Positions 1-11,799 of a stretch of DNA of 64,000 nucleotides are shown here, one piece after another (position 1 is the stretch's first letter; each line of letters begins with the position of its first letter). Under the pieces are notes generated by a model that searched no databases, was not told where the DNA came from, and saw only the letters and a program-made list of their open reading frames with translations. Source of the stretch: Hydractinia symbiolongicarpus (Eukaryota; Cnidaria; Hydrozoa; Anthoathecata; Hydractiniidae); NCBI RefSeq assembly GCF_029227915.1, contig NC_079878.1:5394001-5458000 (forward strand). The letters run 5' to 3'. Position numbers and translations under genes: made by a program.

Positions 1-59
1 GAGAGATGACGTTTCTCATATCAAAAAGACAAAAAAAACTGGGGACGAGGGTGAGAGTA

Positions 60-235
60 ACAGTATTTTATGACATCCACAACTCACACTGTGCGCCATC
101 TTCCAAATTTCCCTCAAATGGCTTGGGTTATCCTGGACAATGGTAACATTCACTCGCCCATATTGCTTCGCCACCAAAGGGAAGTAAGTGTGAGAGTTAT
201 AACCACTAAACACTGCAGCGCCACAAGGAAGGAGT
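60..235 (-). repeat. tRNA-derived SINE fragment
   Basis: The reverse complement resembles the tRNA-like head and body of the SINE copies near 13.7 and 14.5 kb. It shares the A-box-like stretch with 'TTAGTGGTTATAACTCTC' and the body motifs 'CATGGCTTGGG'-type and 'GGTAACATTCACTCGCCCAT'. The B-box region is degenerate. This is an old, non-coding copy; the short ORFs crossing it are incidental. Confidence 0.6.
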
Positions 236-360
236 ACCTGTCATGGCTAACAACAAAATGTTTTTTTTATATTTGATCCCTTTTCCAGGGTGACCACTAA
301 TAAAATGAGAACAAAAATAAGAATATTAAGAAGAATTAAGGAGACCAATTGACATTTTTT

Positions 361-1594
361 AAAGGAGTGGTCCCACGAAATTTTCGATTTTTTTTTATTT
401 GTTCTTTGGATTCTATTCAATTAGTATAAAGTTTTTATTCTTTTTTCGAAAAATTGTTTATTGATCTTTTAATCAATGCGCAAAGATTGTCTTTTTATTA
501 AGAACCTTTTGCTGTTACGTCATAATTGGCGATGTAAGTTTCGAGAGAAAGGGAGAGATGGAGAAAGAAAAGCTTGGTAGTCAGATCACATATATGAACA
601 CAAACACAGCGAAGAAAAATATGATATTATTAAAGAAGAAAACAATTTTGGAGAAGATGAGAACGGTGATAATGAGATGGAAACTTTTGATGAGCTTTTT
701 ACAGGCACAGGGCTGCAACTTTTTTGTAATTCGAGACCACTAAATAAGATGATAATAAAACATTGTAACTGAGAGAGAAACGATATTTTTAGTAAAACAT
801 TGGGAAAGTTTTCGTGATGGGAGAAACGAATGGTGCAAGTGCGATAACTGCAAGACTGAAACTAGGGAGATTGATTGTTTTTGTTGCACGGAAGTGGATG
901 CATTACAGACAAACAATTCCAAGGTATATGTGCTTAAACACATTTTTTTTAAAAATGATTAAGCTACATAAAAGTATTGTTAAAATATGAAATAATAATG
1001 ATATGTATCGTACAAATATCCGCTGTTTTTTAGGAATAAAATATATAACTGAGAATGAGCATTTCAAACAACTTTGTCTCGTTTTAATACACGAGACAAG
1101 AGAAAAATTTCTGCAAGACACGCCTACAAACAAATCTTTTCGGTTTGCTGCTTACAAGCAATTCATTTGGTTCGTTTTCTAACGACTTGGAAAAGGCAAT
1201 CGCCGAGTTATACCGTCGCGTGTTGTGTGGTAAATAAGATAAGTTTTCCCTGAAGAGGGTGGTGTCTATGTCCCTTACTCGGAAGAATAAACACAAAAAT
1301 ATATAATATGTAATTATAATTATAGAAAATAAAATAAAATAAATATTTCTAATTATGAAATTACGATCTTGGATTCTCTACAATATCATTCTATTTGCTG
1401 ATTTGTCTTAACACACAAAAAATCATTCGCCAACTATGACGTCACGGCTATTTAAACGGGATAGTAAAAAAGGGCCGAATAAGAGAAAAAAAAATTTTTT
1501 TTTTAAAAAAAGTTTTTTATAATAATAAATAAAACATTTCCGATAAAATAGGATGAAATTATTTTTTTTGATTTTTTGTGGGGCCACTCTTTTA
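361..1594. mobile_element. Inner inverted-repeat element
   Basis: A left end of AAAGGAGTGGTCCCAC at 361 is matched by its inverted, slightly diverged counterpart (GTGGGGCCACTCTTTT) ending near 1594. Both sides continue inward into T-rich GATTTTTT sequence. The pair encloses the P2X7-ballast-like pseudogene. It could be an independent element inserted into the 286-1937 unit, or the subterminal repeats of that same unit. Confidence 0.4.
612..1290 (+). pseudogene. Decayed P2X7 C-terminal (ballast)-like cysteine-rich domain gene
   Basis: Three pieces read in order. First is an acidic segment at about 612-735. Second, at about 805-923, is a Cys cluster with WCKCDNCKTETREIDCFCC, ending at a GTATAT donor-like site. 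Third, at about 1033-1290, is a segment with RFAAYKQF, then RLGKGNRRVIPS and later VFPEEGGVYV. These match the C-terminal cytoplasmic domain of P2X7 and the many cnidarian stand-alone relatives of it (WC.C..C, ECFCC, RFAAY, RRVIPS, IR..FP...G.Y). Several stops lie in the frame of the third segment, after IWFVF, after RVVW and after the following IR, so the gene is broken. It lies inside inverted-repeat elements, which suggests carriage by a transposon. Confidence 0.6.
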
Positions 1595-2051
1595 AGGATA
1601 TTTTGTTGCGAACGAGAATAAAAAAAATAAAAAATAAGAATAATTAAGAAGAAAACTAATTTTATTTCTCTATCTTTAATGTTACATATTATGTTCTATG
1701 ATAAGAAAATTATACATATACAAATATACATATAAATTATGCCCTGAAAGATAGAAAATATAGGATTTCAGGTAACAGAGAAATATGTCTTATTTCACTG
1801 GTGATGAACAATCCATAAACACATTTCAAAAAAAGTTACGATCAGAAAAATTAAGAAATAAGGAGAAATTAAGGAGAATAAGTACTTTTAAGGAGATTTT
1901 TTTTTCTAAGGTTATTTAAGGAGGAGTGGTCACCCTGTTTTCCACAAAATATGACGAGCTTTGAACGATTACGTTTATGATGTATGGTAACAAATTTAAT
2001 GAAATGCAGACCGGAAACATTCAACAACGGATCGAACGAATACGAATTTAC

Positions 2052-2242
2052 CAACCTCGTTCCCAGGGCATTTTGCCTTGTTGATGCAGTTGATAGCGGC
2101 GGAAAGACCCTGGAACAGGCTGGTCACATGATCTCGTCTAATTTATGATGATTATACCCGAAAAATAATTTATGAACAGCTATTGCCCTGCGAAAATTGT
2201 TCCAGGGTCATTGTTGGCCACTCCTTTCTGGGGACGAGGTTG
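2052..2242. mobile_element. 191-bp MITE with 15-bp TIRs and perfect 9-bp TSD
   Basis: The left end is CAACCTCGTTCCCAG and the right end is CTGGGGACGAGGTTG, inverted with one mismatch. The flanks are identical 9-mers, CGAATTTAC at 2043-2051 and 2243-2251. A 9-bp duplication fits Merlin- or Mutator-type transposases better than hAT (8 bp) or Tc1 (TA). It is non-coding. Related ends recur near 10.2, 40.4 and 41.5 kb. Confidence 0.8.
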
Positions 2243-2251
2243 CGAATTTAC

Positions 2252-4205
2252 GAATCTTTATTTTCTTTATCTTTTTTAATTACAAATTTCAGTAAGTTAA
2301 GGTGGCAGTAACCCTTTTAAAAATCGAAAATTTTTTCTACATAATTAGTTTACGAAAAGGTTTATTTCAGACTATATATCCGTATTCTTTCTGTTAAACA
2401 CACTTGTCAAAATACTATTATCTTTTACCTAACAATTCCTCTTTAAATAAAATCATGAATAATTAATTAGTTCTGCCGAATAAGCCTACGCGCTTGCGAA
2501 ATTGTACGAAAGAAATGACGTAATTATTAAAGAGAAACGTTAATAACAACAAAGATGGCGCATTATGTATAAATTTAAGACGATCTTCATTATGCTACAC
2601 TGCACGAGCTTTAACTTTCGATAGCATTTTCGTTTTACTTTATAACTTTCAGACATGCTTGGTGAATCATGCAGCCATGATACGGTGTGCGGAAATCTTT
2701 TTATTCGGAATATTTTTTTTTTTAACAGCGTTAGATGCAGCAGGGATGCTAACAAAGAATCTGTTCAAAAAAACAAAAAGGCTATTGTTAAAAAAATAGG
2801 AATGAGCAAAAAAAAATCCGCACACCGTTTTAAAAGGGTTAACCCAAGGTTCATTTAAAAACAGAAGCTGATGAAAAATAACGAGATTGTAAAAAGTTGG
2901 AGTTCGTAGAAGCCAATTTTTTTCTTGTTTATGATACATTTTTAAGCAGAAGTTTCTGCTGACTCAGCAATTTTAGTGTTAAGTTAAAATCATTTTATTA
3001 TGTATTAAGGCCTATATTTTCAGGAAATAGTAAAAAAATGGTATAAATAAAACACTAAGTAAATAATTAAGCTATTTGGACAGCTAAAAAAAGGTTACTG
3101 ACACCTTAAGTAAGTTCAGTTGTAAACAAATTCGTCACATGTTGTTCAACATTTTTGCCATTTTTATCTTCAATTTTTTCTTACTTAATTATTTTGTGTG
3201 TATTGACTCGTGACATCACAGTAAGGAAAAAATATATCCCATTGTTTTTTATTTGTTTAATTTAGACAACCGTTCGGAAAATGCAAACGTGGCACTATAG
3301 ATGTGATATATATATTGCAAAAATAGTAGTTCATTGTTGGTTTGAACAAAAAGATTGACTTTAACGCTGCAATGTTTTTGCCTTAACCCAGAGAAGTTAT
3401 TTTTATTAATTTTTGTTTAAGGTTCCTAGCAATGTTGGAATCTACCTCGAACTATCGCTTCTTGATGTCGACTCTGAAGTTTTCTGGCGTTTTATAAGTC
3501 AATAACAAAAATTTGAAAATGACTCGATTATGTGTCAGCCAATATTTTTCGGTGTTAAGTATAGAAAATTTGAGTTTGAGAAAATTAGGCCTGATAAAAT
3601 TTTGGTCCACAAGGCTTGGGTCAATAAATTATTGCATGATGTTGCATCAAATCATCTTTGCATCTTTCAGGCTAGTTGCTCACTTGCTCACTTGTTCAGT
3701 TGATAAAAAAAATAAAAAAATAGAAAACACATTGCCACAAAGTTTTAAGATTATTTTCACTATATATAAATATATTAACAACATAAATCACATTTCACTT
3801 TACACCAAACATTGTTTAGCTGGTTGGAAAAAACGTCCAAGAAATTATTTAGATATTTATATCATTTATATACTATTATTTATCACTTATTTGACCCAAA
3901 CAAATCGTTTAGCGATTATTTAAAATATGATTTATTTTTGGGGAAATTGTTTAATTTGGACAATGTTTATATATATAAAAAAGTTGTATCATTTTCTAAA
4001 CAAAAAAAAACACAGCAAAGTTTAAATTTTGTTAATAGCAATAACCTAATATTTTTCACAGGGACATATTTTTGTGAATTTGACAAAAACTGGCGAAATA
4101 TTCAAAAATTAAATTTCTGCAAATTACGTATGAATGGTATATACTCATTGTCAATAAATTTAATAGTGGCTGCATAAAAGTTTTATAAAAAATTGTATAC
4201 ACACA
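2252..4205. other. AT-rich stretch without a supported gene
   Basis: Several ORFs of up to 136 codons cross this region, but they are low-complexity (I, K, F, N, Y-rich), overlap one another on both strands and show no family motif. The right part lies just downstream of ICMT and probably includes its 3' UTR on the minus strand. No RNA gene was recognised. Confidence 0.5.
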
Positions 4206-4209
4206 ACTG

Positions 4210-4646
4210 TTACAAGTCTTTTGCATTTTCTTTTTTAAGCAAGTCTAAATATTTTTCCAATCCATGTATGAATGGCAGTCTTGTTGGAACTTTGCTCATA
4301 TAATCCAAGTAACTATCACCAAAAAAATTCACGAGATAATATTCTTCATCTCTTACCCGCTCATCAAAGAATTTCCAGGATGCAATTGCATAACCAACAA
4401 TGCAGATTGGATTCGCTAATAAAACTTGAGTACCTGCATGTGAATATAAGATATCAAAAATTTGAATGAGAAATGAGAATTCATAAATAAACATGGCAGC
4501 TCTTGTAATTTGAAAACTTTAAGTAAAAGAAAACAAGTTTAAGCACCAAAAAAGAAGTAAATCACTATAACAAACAACAAAAAGAGTTTTCTTTATATGC
4601 AGTTTTTGGCAACAAAAGTCTTGTGAGGACTAGAAACATTTTAGAA

Positions 4647-4690
<44 letters not shown>

Positions 4691-5386
4691 GCAAAAAAAA
4701 AAAATCTGGAAAAAAGCGTGCAATACAAAACAATAGTAGAGATCCTTACCAATGCTCCAGTAAAACCATCCCACATAAGAAGGATGTCTTGTCCAACTAT
4801 AAATCCCATCAGTAACCAGAGAATGTCCATCATTTTTCTCTGATTGTACAATATGTGTGAAGTTTGACTTTGCTGTCATCATTGCAAACTTTCGGAGAAG
4901 TTCACCACAAAACACCATAAGAAATCCCAATAAAGTAATCAACAAATAACATTTCATCTTGGGAAAAAGCCATGCTTCAATAGAAAATTCTATCCACGAA
5001 AACACTGCAGCAACTTGATATTCAAAACTATGGTTTAGTAAGAAGGAGTCCAGACTAAGTCGGTCTGCATTGTATAGTGCTGTCATGATGTACTCCGAAA
5101 AATGAAAAAATGTCAAGAATGCTACATATGTAGCAAAAACATTCCATGGACATGTTGCTATGAATATTAAAATCAATGACCCACCAAAAAATGTTCCAAG
5201 TAATGCAGCACGCTTCAAGATACTACTGTATGGAAGTAACAATAAACAAGTTATCGATGATCCAAAAGTTAGTATGCAATACTTGTAACTCCAATAATTA
5301 CCAAATAAGATTTTCAACTGATACCATGAGAGAAGAGAAAATACTGTAAATGCAGCTAGTGCAACTCGGCCTTCTATACATAACAT
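4210..5386 (-). CDS. ICMT: Protein-S-isoprenylcysteine O-methyltransferase
   Basis: ICMT methylates the C-terminal prenylcysteine of CaaX proteins such as Ras and lamins, in the ER membrane with SAM. Two exons are read on the minus strand: 5386-4750 and 4433-4210. The donor is G|GTAAGG and the acceptor TGCAG|GT; the split Gly codon restores WSIG-TQVLLANPIC. The product is 286 aa, close to the usual ~284. Family landmarks in order are SLDSFLLNHSFEY, the catalytic block with TDGIYSWTRHPSYVGWFYWSIGTQ, DERVRDEEYYLVNFFGDSYLDY and VPTRLPFIHG at the C-terminus. Several hydrophobic helices fill the N-terminal half. Only one coding intron is present, fewer than in vertebrate ICMT. Identification is secure. 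Confidence 0.95.
4652..4685. repeat. (AT)n microsatellite in the ICMT intron
   Basis: About 16 uninterrupted TA dinucleotides lie in the single ICMT intron. They cause a spurious ORF extension rich in IYIY residues. Confidence 0.9.
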
Positions 5387-6905
5387 TATTTACACTTTTG
5401 TCTAAAATGTATTCTTCTGGAATGTAAAGAAAAAATAAGTTTATTATACAATGTCAGATTTAACTGAAGGTAATTATGAAACATGAAACTATACTTCTGG
5501 GGTTTGGTACAAGTAAACTAGTGCAGCTTTTATTTTTTTATGTGTTCCATTTTATTTCTGCAACTCTATACTGGTAATGTTTGAATTGCAATTTGTAAAG
5601 GAGCAACCTGACATCAGAATTCATGCAGAGTAATCAAATGTTAAAATATTTAAATATGAATAAGACTTGTGAAACAACTTTTCGAGGTCTACAGCATCTA
5701 CAAAGTTTAACATCACAGTAAAGAGAATTTTGAGGTGATCCTCGAAAACTCTCTTTACTGTCAAGACTGAGCTAACTTGTTTGGTTAAGGTAAAAAGATA
5801 TAATATACCATCAAGTTAGTTCAGAACAAACTGTTAGTGTAAGTCCATGCTTCACAACAAAGAACTTTATATTCAAGCAGTTCCTACAGACAGTGTATAT
5901 AGCTCGCTCCCTATATGTAAAATACCCTTTTCACAGAATTAATAGTAGCATTTTTAACCAGGATAAAGCCTTTTGAAACAGAACAAGTGTTTGAAGTCAG
6001 GTTTTAATCGGGCTGGAGCAGCCATAAACAATTAAAAGTATTTTGCTTACCTCAGCAAACAGCCAGCGCAGCAAATATTGACAGTACTTCATGTAAAGGC
6101 TCATGTAGTCAGTTAATGCGCATACTACATCACAAAAATAACTATAGCTGTTATAATGCAGAATCTAGAAATAGGTTAGTTAGAGGTTTAGAGTAGTTAA
6201 AATAACATGAGCAAGGAAGAAGACTGTACGCCCCTAAACCTTCTATAAACGATTAGCAATGAAGGTATGATGTCGTGCGATTTAAATGTTTTGTGATCTA
6301 AAAAGCTGTAGTTATTGCAGTTAAAAGTTAGTGTCCATTTGGTTGTATTTTCTGAAACATTGTTTTTAATACTCTTGGTATCAGCAGATTGTTTTGAAGT
6401 TTGAATGCTTAGTTGGTATGCATTTAGTACATTTAATTCTTTCAATCAAGCTTTGGGGCGAGATATCCTGTCAACATTTAAAATAAGTTTGATTGCATAT
6501 TTTTGTTTATTTTATAATTTTGTCAATTTTGTAACGTTGTTTGCATGCAAATTTTGCTTATAAAGGATGCCAATATTCTTTGCTACTTTTTCTTCAAGAA
6601 TAACTCCTAAACTCCTGTGCTTTTTTATATTTATAATGATATATCATCTGTTTCATTTTGTCAATAGAAAACTAGGTACCTTGTTTTAGAAGTATTTAGG
6701 GACGGTTGTTTGCTTCAAACAATTTTAAACTTTGGAGAGTTCAATATTCACTGTGTAAAATAGTGTTTTATATCTTCATGAAAACTACTTTCTCTACTAC
6801 TAAAGTTAACTGCTTTTTTAAAACATGATATTAAGTTAGTAATATTTTTAACTGAAGAGAAATTAGCAAGATTTTAAAAAGCCGCATGATGCTTAAAAAC
6901 CTTTA
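5387..6905. other. Intergenic, upstream of ICMT
   Basis: This is AT-rich sequence without a supported coding region. The ICMT 5' UTR and promoter presumably lie in the first few hundred bases. A short inverted pair near 5710-5770 (CAGTAAAGAGAATTTTGAGG and its complement across GATCCTCGAAAACTCTCTTTACTG) can form a hairpin. Confidence 0.4.
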
Positions 6906-6917
6906 AAACACAATATA

Positions 6918-7170
6918 GCGAAGATGGTGTAGTGGTAGAAGTGTATCCGGCCTTGCAATCATAAGGTAGTATTGTCAGCCCATTCGGTGCCATCTACTGA
7001 CCGCTAATTGGCTTGTGTGGCAGCCAAGGAAGTTAGAACAATGCTATACGTTTCTCCAGCGGTAATGTAACATAGTTACAATCGAAGGGGAGGAAGAGCC
7101 AGCCGTTAGGTTAGAATCTCCAAGGACGTTAAGACTTCCCGTTACTTACTTGCTTACTTACTTACTTACA
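6918..7170 (+). repeat. tRNA-derived SINE with (CTTA)n tail
   Basis: It starts with a tRNA-like head, GAAGATGGTGTAGTGGTAGAAG (an A-box match), followed by a diverged B-box region and a body. It ends in a short tandem (CTTA) tail at about 7147-7167. The 13.7-kb copy also ends in a TTAC/CTTA tail. Non-coding retroposon. Confidence 0.65.
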
Positions 7171-7899
7171 AAACGTTTGTTCAGTACAAATCCCAAATGA
7201 AAATAAAACCTTTTCAACTTTTGATTGAAATTCTAGTATATGGTATGCGCATTTGAAATTGTTTTAAGATTCTACTCAAACTGCTATCATGGGGCGGAAA
7301 TTGATTGGTAAACGTAGGTACGGTAGAAACTTCGGCAAAAAAAATTTTCGGTCAACTTTTTAACCGAAGGAGTTTCTTGCGCCAAAACGTTTTTGGACTG
7401 ATTTAAAATATTTTTTGTCATTTTAGCTTTTCAGATTCTGTGAATCAAAACTTTTGATCAAAAATAGTGGACCGAACATCAAGTTTTTGTAATGCCCAAA
7501 ATTTCCTGTTTACGCTTTCTTGCCATTCGAAAAATTACATTACAGTTGTCCTTGTAAAAAAATAAATAAAAAACAAAGTGCTTATTCACTATGTACTCAA
7601 TAAGTTAAAATCAGGATCCCACCAAGACAAGAAAATGGTCCCATGAACAGGTCTGTGCCAAACTGGGATACTTACTTGAGTTACTTGAGTCTGTTTTGAT
7701 GCATTCTTCATCTACCCAAATCGTTGATTCCGACACTTTTAATGATATCCAACGAGGATTTCGACTCTGTCCTTCTTAAATGGGTATACCCCGGAATAGG
7801 TGTTTCATCCGGGATTGATCGAAAGGAAGAAATTCAACTTCTTTTTAAACGTGTCCTCAGAAAATCCTGTATAATCGCGAAGATGTTTAGGTAGGCTAT

Positions 7900-9780
7900 T
7901 AAATAGCCTTGGTCCTTGAAATACGAAACTGGCGTTCATGGTAGAACAGAAAACTCGAACAGTAACAATCCTTAACACTTTCTTCTATGTCTTGGATGGA
8001 AATACCTAGCTATGCCGACATTTTGATTTCCTACGTCAGTGTTGATGTTAGGTAGTAGGTTTTCAAGTATACACCAAACATGAAATATTTGATATCTTCC
8101 TCTCCTCCTTTGTAGTGAAAGTAGATCTAAGGCTTTCAGTTGTTCCCAGTAGTTAAAAGTTCTCATACCAGTTATTTTCTTCATATAAACTTGTTGTATT
8201 GTTTCAAGACACTGGATAAAACCCACTTTTACAGGGGACCAGAGCTGAGAGAAATAGTCAAAGTGAGGTAAAACGAAATCATGGTACAACGTAATAAGTG
8301 TGTTTGTCACGAGCAGAAAACGTTCGGTGTGTCAACCCACACATATCTCTTGTCTTTTCAACAATACTTTAGATATGTGATGCAAAAGAACAGTTGTTGG
8401 ACATTTTCGCAACCACGTCTTTCACCTCTGATTGTTCTTCTATTTTTTGCCATTATTTGACGGGTATATGGAGACCTTTTTTAATTCAGCGTTTTTCCAT
8501 ACTTTAGGTGTACAAATTTGGTACTATTGAAATCCATTTTATTTTTATTTGTCCATATATAAATTATATTTAGATTACTTTGAAGCATAAATGTATCACA
8601 CAATGTTCCAACACCTTTCAACAGTCTTGTGTCGTCTGCAAAGGTAACTATATGGCAGTATTGCATCTTCTCATCTATATCACCTACCATCAAGATAAAT
8701 AGCAAAGGTCTAAGTACTGAGCTTTGCGATACGTCAGAAAGAACATGCGCTTGCTCAGATTTGATGCTATTTACCAAATTGTTTACGGTCAGTTAGAAAA
8801 GACTCAATCTATTTCAAAAGTTTGCCTTCAATTTTTAAAGCATTTTCAAGAGGATTTGTGATCAATTGAATTTATTGAATGCTTTGCTAAAATCCAAGTA
8901 GACAGTGTCAACATTTTTGTCAACTTCCAGATACATTAGGATAGTTTTGAAATGTTGTAACAGTTGGCTTAGACATGATCTTCCTGATCGAAAACCATGT
9001 TCTGATTGATCAAATTGTTTTCTTCTATGTGCTTTACAATTTTGTGCCTTACAATTTTTGCGAACTACCTTCTCAAACACTTCCACACGGTGAGAGTATA
9101 ATTTTTTGCTTTACCTTGATCACTTGCCTTGTGTATGGGTGTTATATGGCTTGTTTTCATCACTTCTTGTGTGATACCATTATTATTATACTCTCTCCAT
9201 ATTTTAAATAGTTGTGTAGTCAGTGATTCACCATATTTCTTCAATAGCATGGCTGGGAAACCATCTGGACCAGCTGCAGCATTGTGTTTTATAGTTTTAA
9301 TTTCTCCCAGAAAGTCATTTTCATCAAATACTATATCCTCAAGATCATTTATATGGGAATAGTTTTTGTTAATTTATTCTGATAAGTCTATTTCAATATA
9401 AGGGTTGCTGGAGGCAGACATGTATTGTTTTTGTAGTGCGTCATCCATTTCTTTGTTGTCGGTAATATAATTCATATATTCATTAATCAATAGACCTATT
9501 TTGTAACTTTTTTATTATTTTCTTAGCATATGACAAAAAGTATTTTGGATTATTTTTGATGGCTGAGGTTGCTCTACTATCATCTAGCTGTTTTGTCTTC
9601 TTGTAGGAGTCCTGTTTTTTTTTTCAATATCTACTAGCTTATTCTTCAAACTCGTTATATGTATTGAGTTATTACTGTGTATTAACTTTTTTGTTATTTC
9701 ACATCTTTTTCTCATCAATATTCTTCTCTCTCTTGGAACTTTTCTATATGCATTTTTAACAGGAATATGCAACCCTGTAG
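7900..9780 (-). mobile_element. 5'-truncated LINE (CR1/Jockey-like) reverse transcriptase remnant
   Basis: Minus-strand frames give RT blocks in order. A linker is at about 9772-9584. RT-1/2 with SHITPIHKASDQGKAKNY is at about 9250-9065, the block with GFRSGRSCLSQLL and VYLDFSKAF at 9086-8862, the FADD catalytic motif in VTFADDTRLL at 8777-8481, and the C-terminal thumb region with YDFVLPHFDYFSQLWSPV at 8310-7972. The blocks are split over frames by stops and shifts, so the copy is dead. No endonuclease domain was found. Confidence 0.85.
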
Positions 9781-10240
9781 TTTTTTACATATCGATATAA
9801 GTTTATCAATTTTTTTCTGCACATCAAGACCCGCAAACTTAGTATCCCAATCTATCTTTTATAATTATTTATTCAGTTTTTTTCCAATTGGCCGAATCAT
9901 AAAAATAATTAAATTTTTCGAAAGTTGTATTCAAAATCTTTTCATTAGGTAGAGAGGAACATAAACGGATGTAGAGTAACTTTACTTCTATGGTTGCATG
10001 ATGTGATAAAGAGTTGGTAGACAACAATAATTTGTGGATCAACTCTTTGTTGTTGTGTAAAAATAATTTCAAAATATCGCCGTCTTACTAACTAATCATA
10101 TAGTCAAAAGTTTAACGATAACAAAAGGGAAGATCCATTTAAATAATAAAAACCGAATAGTATATTGGATGTGTTTTCATTACAAAGTGTTTAGCATTAT
10201 CGCTGGAAAAATTACGATTCTTCTTTATAACTAATTATCC

Positions 10241-10310
10241 ATTCTCGACCCCAGAGCTCATTGAGATAAACCTCGAGGTTTGAATTTCAAAGAGCACTGG
10301 GGACGAGAAT
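10241..10310. repeat. Short inverted repeat related to the CCTCGTCCCCAG MITE family
   Basis: The ends are ATTCTCGACCCCAG and CTGGGGACGAGAAT, inverted around a short AT-rich core. They resemble the TIRs of the 2052-2242 MITE. Confidence 0.5.
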
Positions 10311-10804
10311 TCTAAATATCTTTTATTTAGAGAGCTACGTACATTTTCGTACCCAGGGTTTTTTCGCCCCTAGGCCAGGAAAAATGTCCTCAGGGGAATC
10401 TATCATCACACCTATATTTACTCGCTATATGGCCTCTTTCATGAAGTTATTCCCGAGAAGTTTATTATGGATTTCGTATTCCACGATTTTCCATATAGTG
10501 CAACGTCGTTCACTTCCTTCTGCTATCTAGTATTTTTACGGCATTGGTATAAACTCTGCTATATGTGTTGTATTCCTTTCACTCCGTGGTGAAATATGAC
10601 TATGATATAGCTAATTAGCTCGTTGTTACTGTTCTCTCACACCTGCACCTGTCCTTTTTCCTGTTCTACCCTTTTTATTAGTTAATTTTTTAATGTAATG
10701 CCTGGCTTCTTTTTTGAGACACTAGCTAGGTAAGTTGCATATTGCAATTTGTTAGTGTCCTGTAATGTATATAGCCTAATGAAATGAAATTGAATATTGT
10801 ATAT

Positions 10805-10905
10805 TGAATCTATTATTTCCAGGAAGGTATGGCTTAGATGGGGAGTCCTAGAGTATTTAATTTCCCCAATTTTCCTCACATGGCTTGGGTTAACCCACCA
10901 AACTT
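10805..10905 (-). repeat. SINE body fragment
   Basis: It shares TCTATTATTTCCAGGA and GAGAGTCCTAGAGTATTTAA-type blocks and CTCACATGGCTTGGGTTAACC with the full SINE at 14.5-14.8 kb. It lacks the tRNA-like head. Confidence 0.5.
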
Positions 10906-10929
10906 TCCAGAAGTAATTGAGCAATTTCC

Positions 10930-11463
10930 AAACTCTGTCACTATGTTTCCTTGAAGATACTTCTCTCTGTATACTACTCTTTATTTTTTTCTTACGCTTC
11001 TTATTTCTCCCAAGTTTGGTGTCTAAACCATAACATCCATGCTGATCGAATCTTTAAACTTCAAAAAATAGCGGTCAGACTCATCACCTTCTCTGACTTT
11101 AATCAACCCTCTAAACCTCTACTAAAGCAACTTTACCTTCTTGATATTTTTGATACCACCAAAATCTGCAATGTAACTCTAGTTCACCAAATCCTAAACA
11201 AAGCCTCTCCACCTGATATATATAAATAGTCTTTTCAGTCTACCTTTTCGCCCGGATACTTACAATATCAGAGGATCTTCTATTAAACTTTTAGACAAAC
11301 CCCTTGTTAGAACTTTTTCTTTTGGTACCAATTCTACTTTATATCAATGTATACTAGCCTGGAACTTTTTTCAATCTCTTTTCCCTAGACAAGACCTTTC
11401 TTCACTATCAATATCTAAAATCAAATCACTCTGCAAAAATTCCCTCCTTGATAAATATTCCTA
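10930..11463 (+). mobile_element. LINE reverse transcriptase 3' fragment
   Basis: The frame encodes the terminal RT region: SYFSQVWCLNHNIHADRIFK, LQKIAVRLITF, then LLKQLYLLDIFD and LVHQILNKASP. After a stop at 11227-11229, a shifted frame continues with SIKLLDKPLVRTFSFGTN and ends near 11463. This is the usual C-terminus of CR1/Jockey-like ORF2. It is truncated at the 5' side and broken by stops. Confidence 0.75.
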
Positions 11464-11799
11464 AGGGTTATTCCATGCCAAATGAACCAAAATCAAGGGA
11501 CTTTCCATGTCGACCCTCACAGATTTTTTGAAATTTTTACCACAAATTTATATCAATAAGATATGGAAATTCTGAAACTTTTAACTTCCTACCTCGAGTG
11601 GTTCCCAGGATATGACCTTTAGAAATTTTCCCCATTCTGGCCATTTCTCAATACTAACAAAATCCTCTGTTTTCAGCATGCCATAGTTTTATGTATGGAC
11701 ACCCAATGTCTCTGAAAGTCTATAATATCTTAGTATTCCATCCATATTTTTTAAAGAAACCAAAACTGTTATTAGAAAATTTTTAGAATTCTGCCATTA

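Larger units (their letters stand above)
286..1937. mobile_element. Inverted-repeat element, outer member of a nested pair
   Basis: The ends are inverted copies: CAGGGTGACCACT at 286 and AGTGGTCACCCTG ending at 1937. The flanks are TTTTC on the left (281-285) and TTTTC on the right (1938-1942), a possible 5-bp target duplication. Subterminal tracts on both sides carry related AAGAATTAAGGAGA-type sequence. A second inverted pair lies inside, and a decayed coding segment lies inside that. No transposase was recognised, so this is non-autonomous or degraded. The superfamily is undetermined. Confidence 0.55.

Noticed and set aside
3513-4177. ORFs of 136 and 121 codons
   Set aside because: They overlap in different frames, are low-complexity and AT-driven, and lie in the likely 3' region of ICMT.
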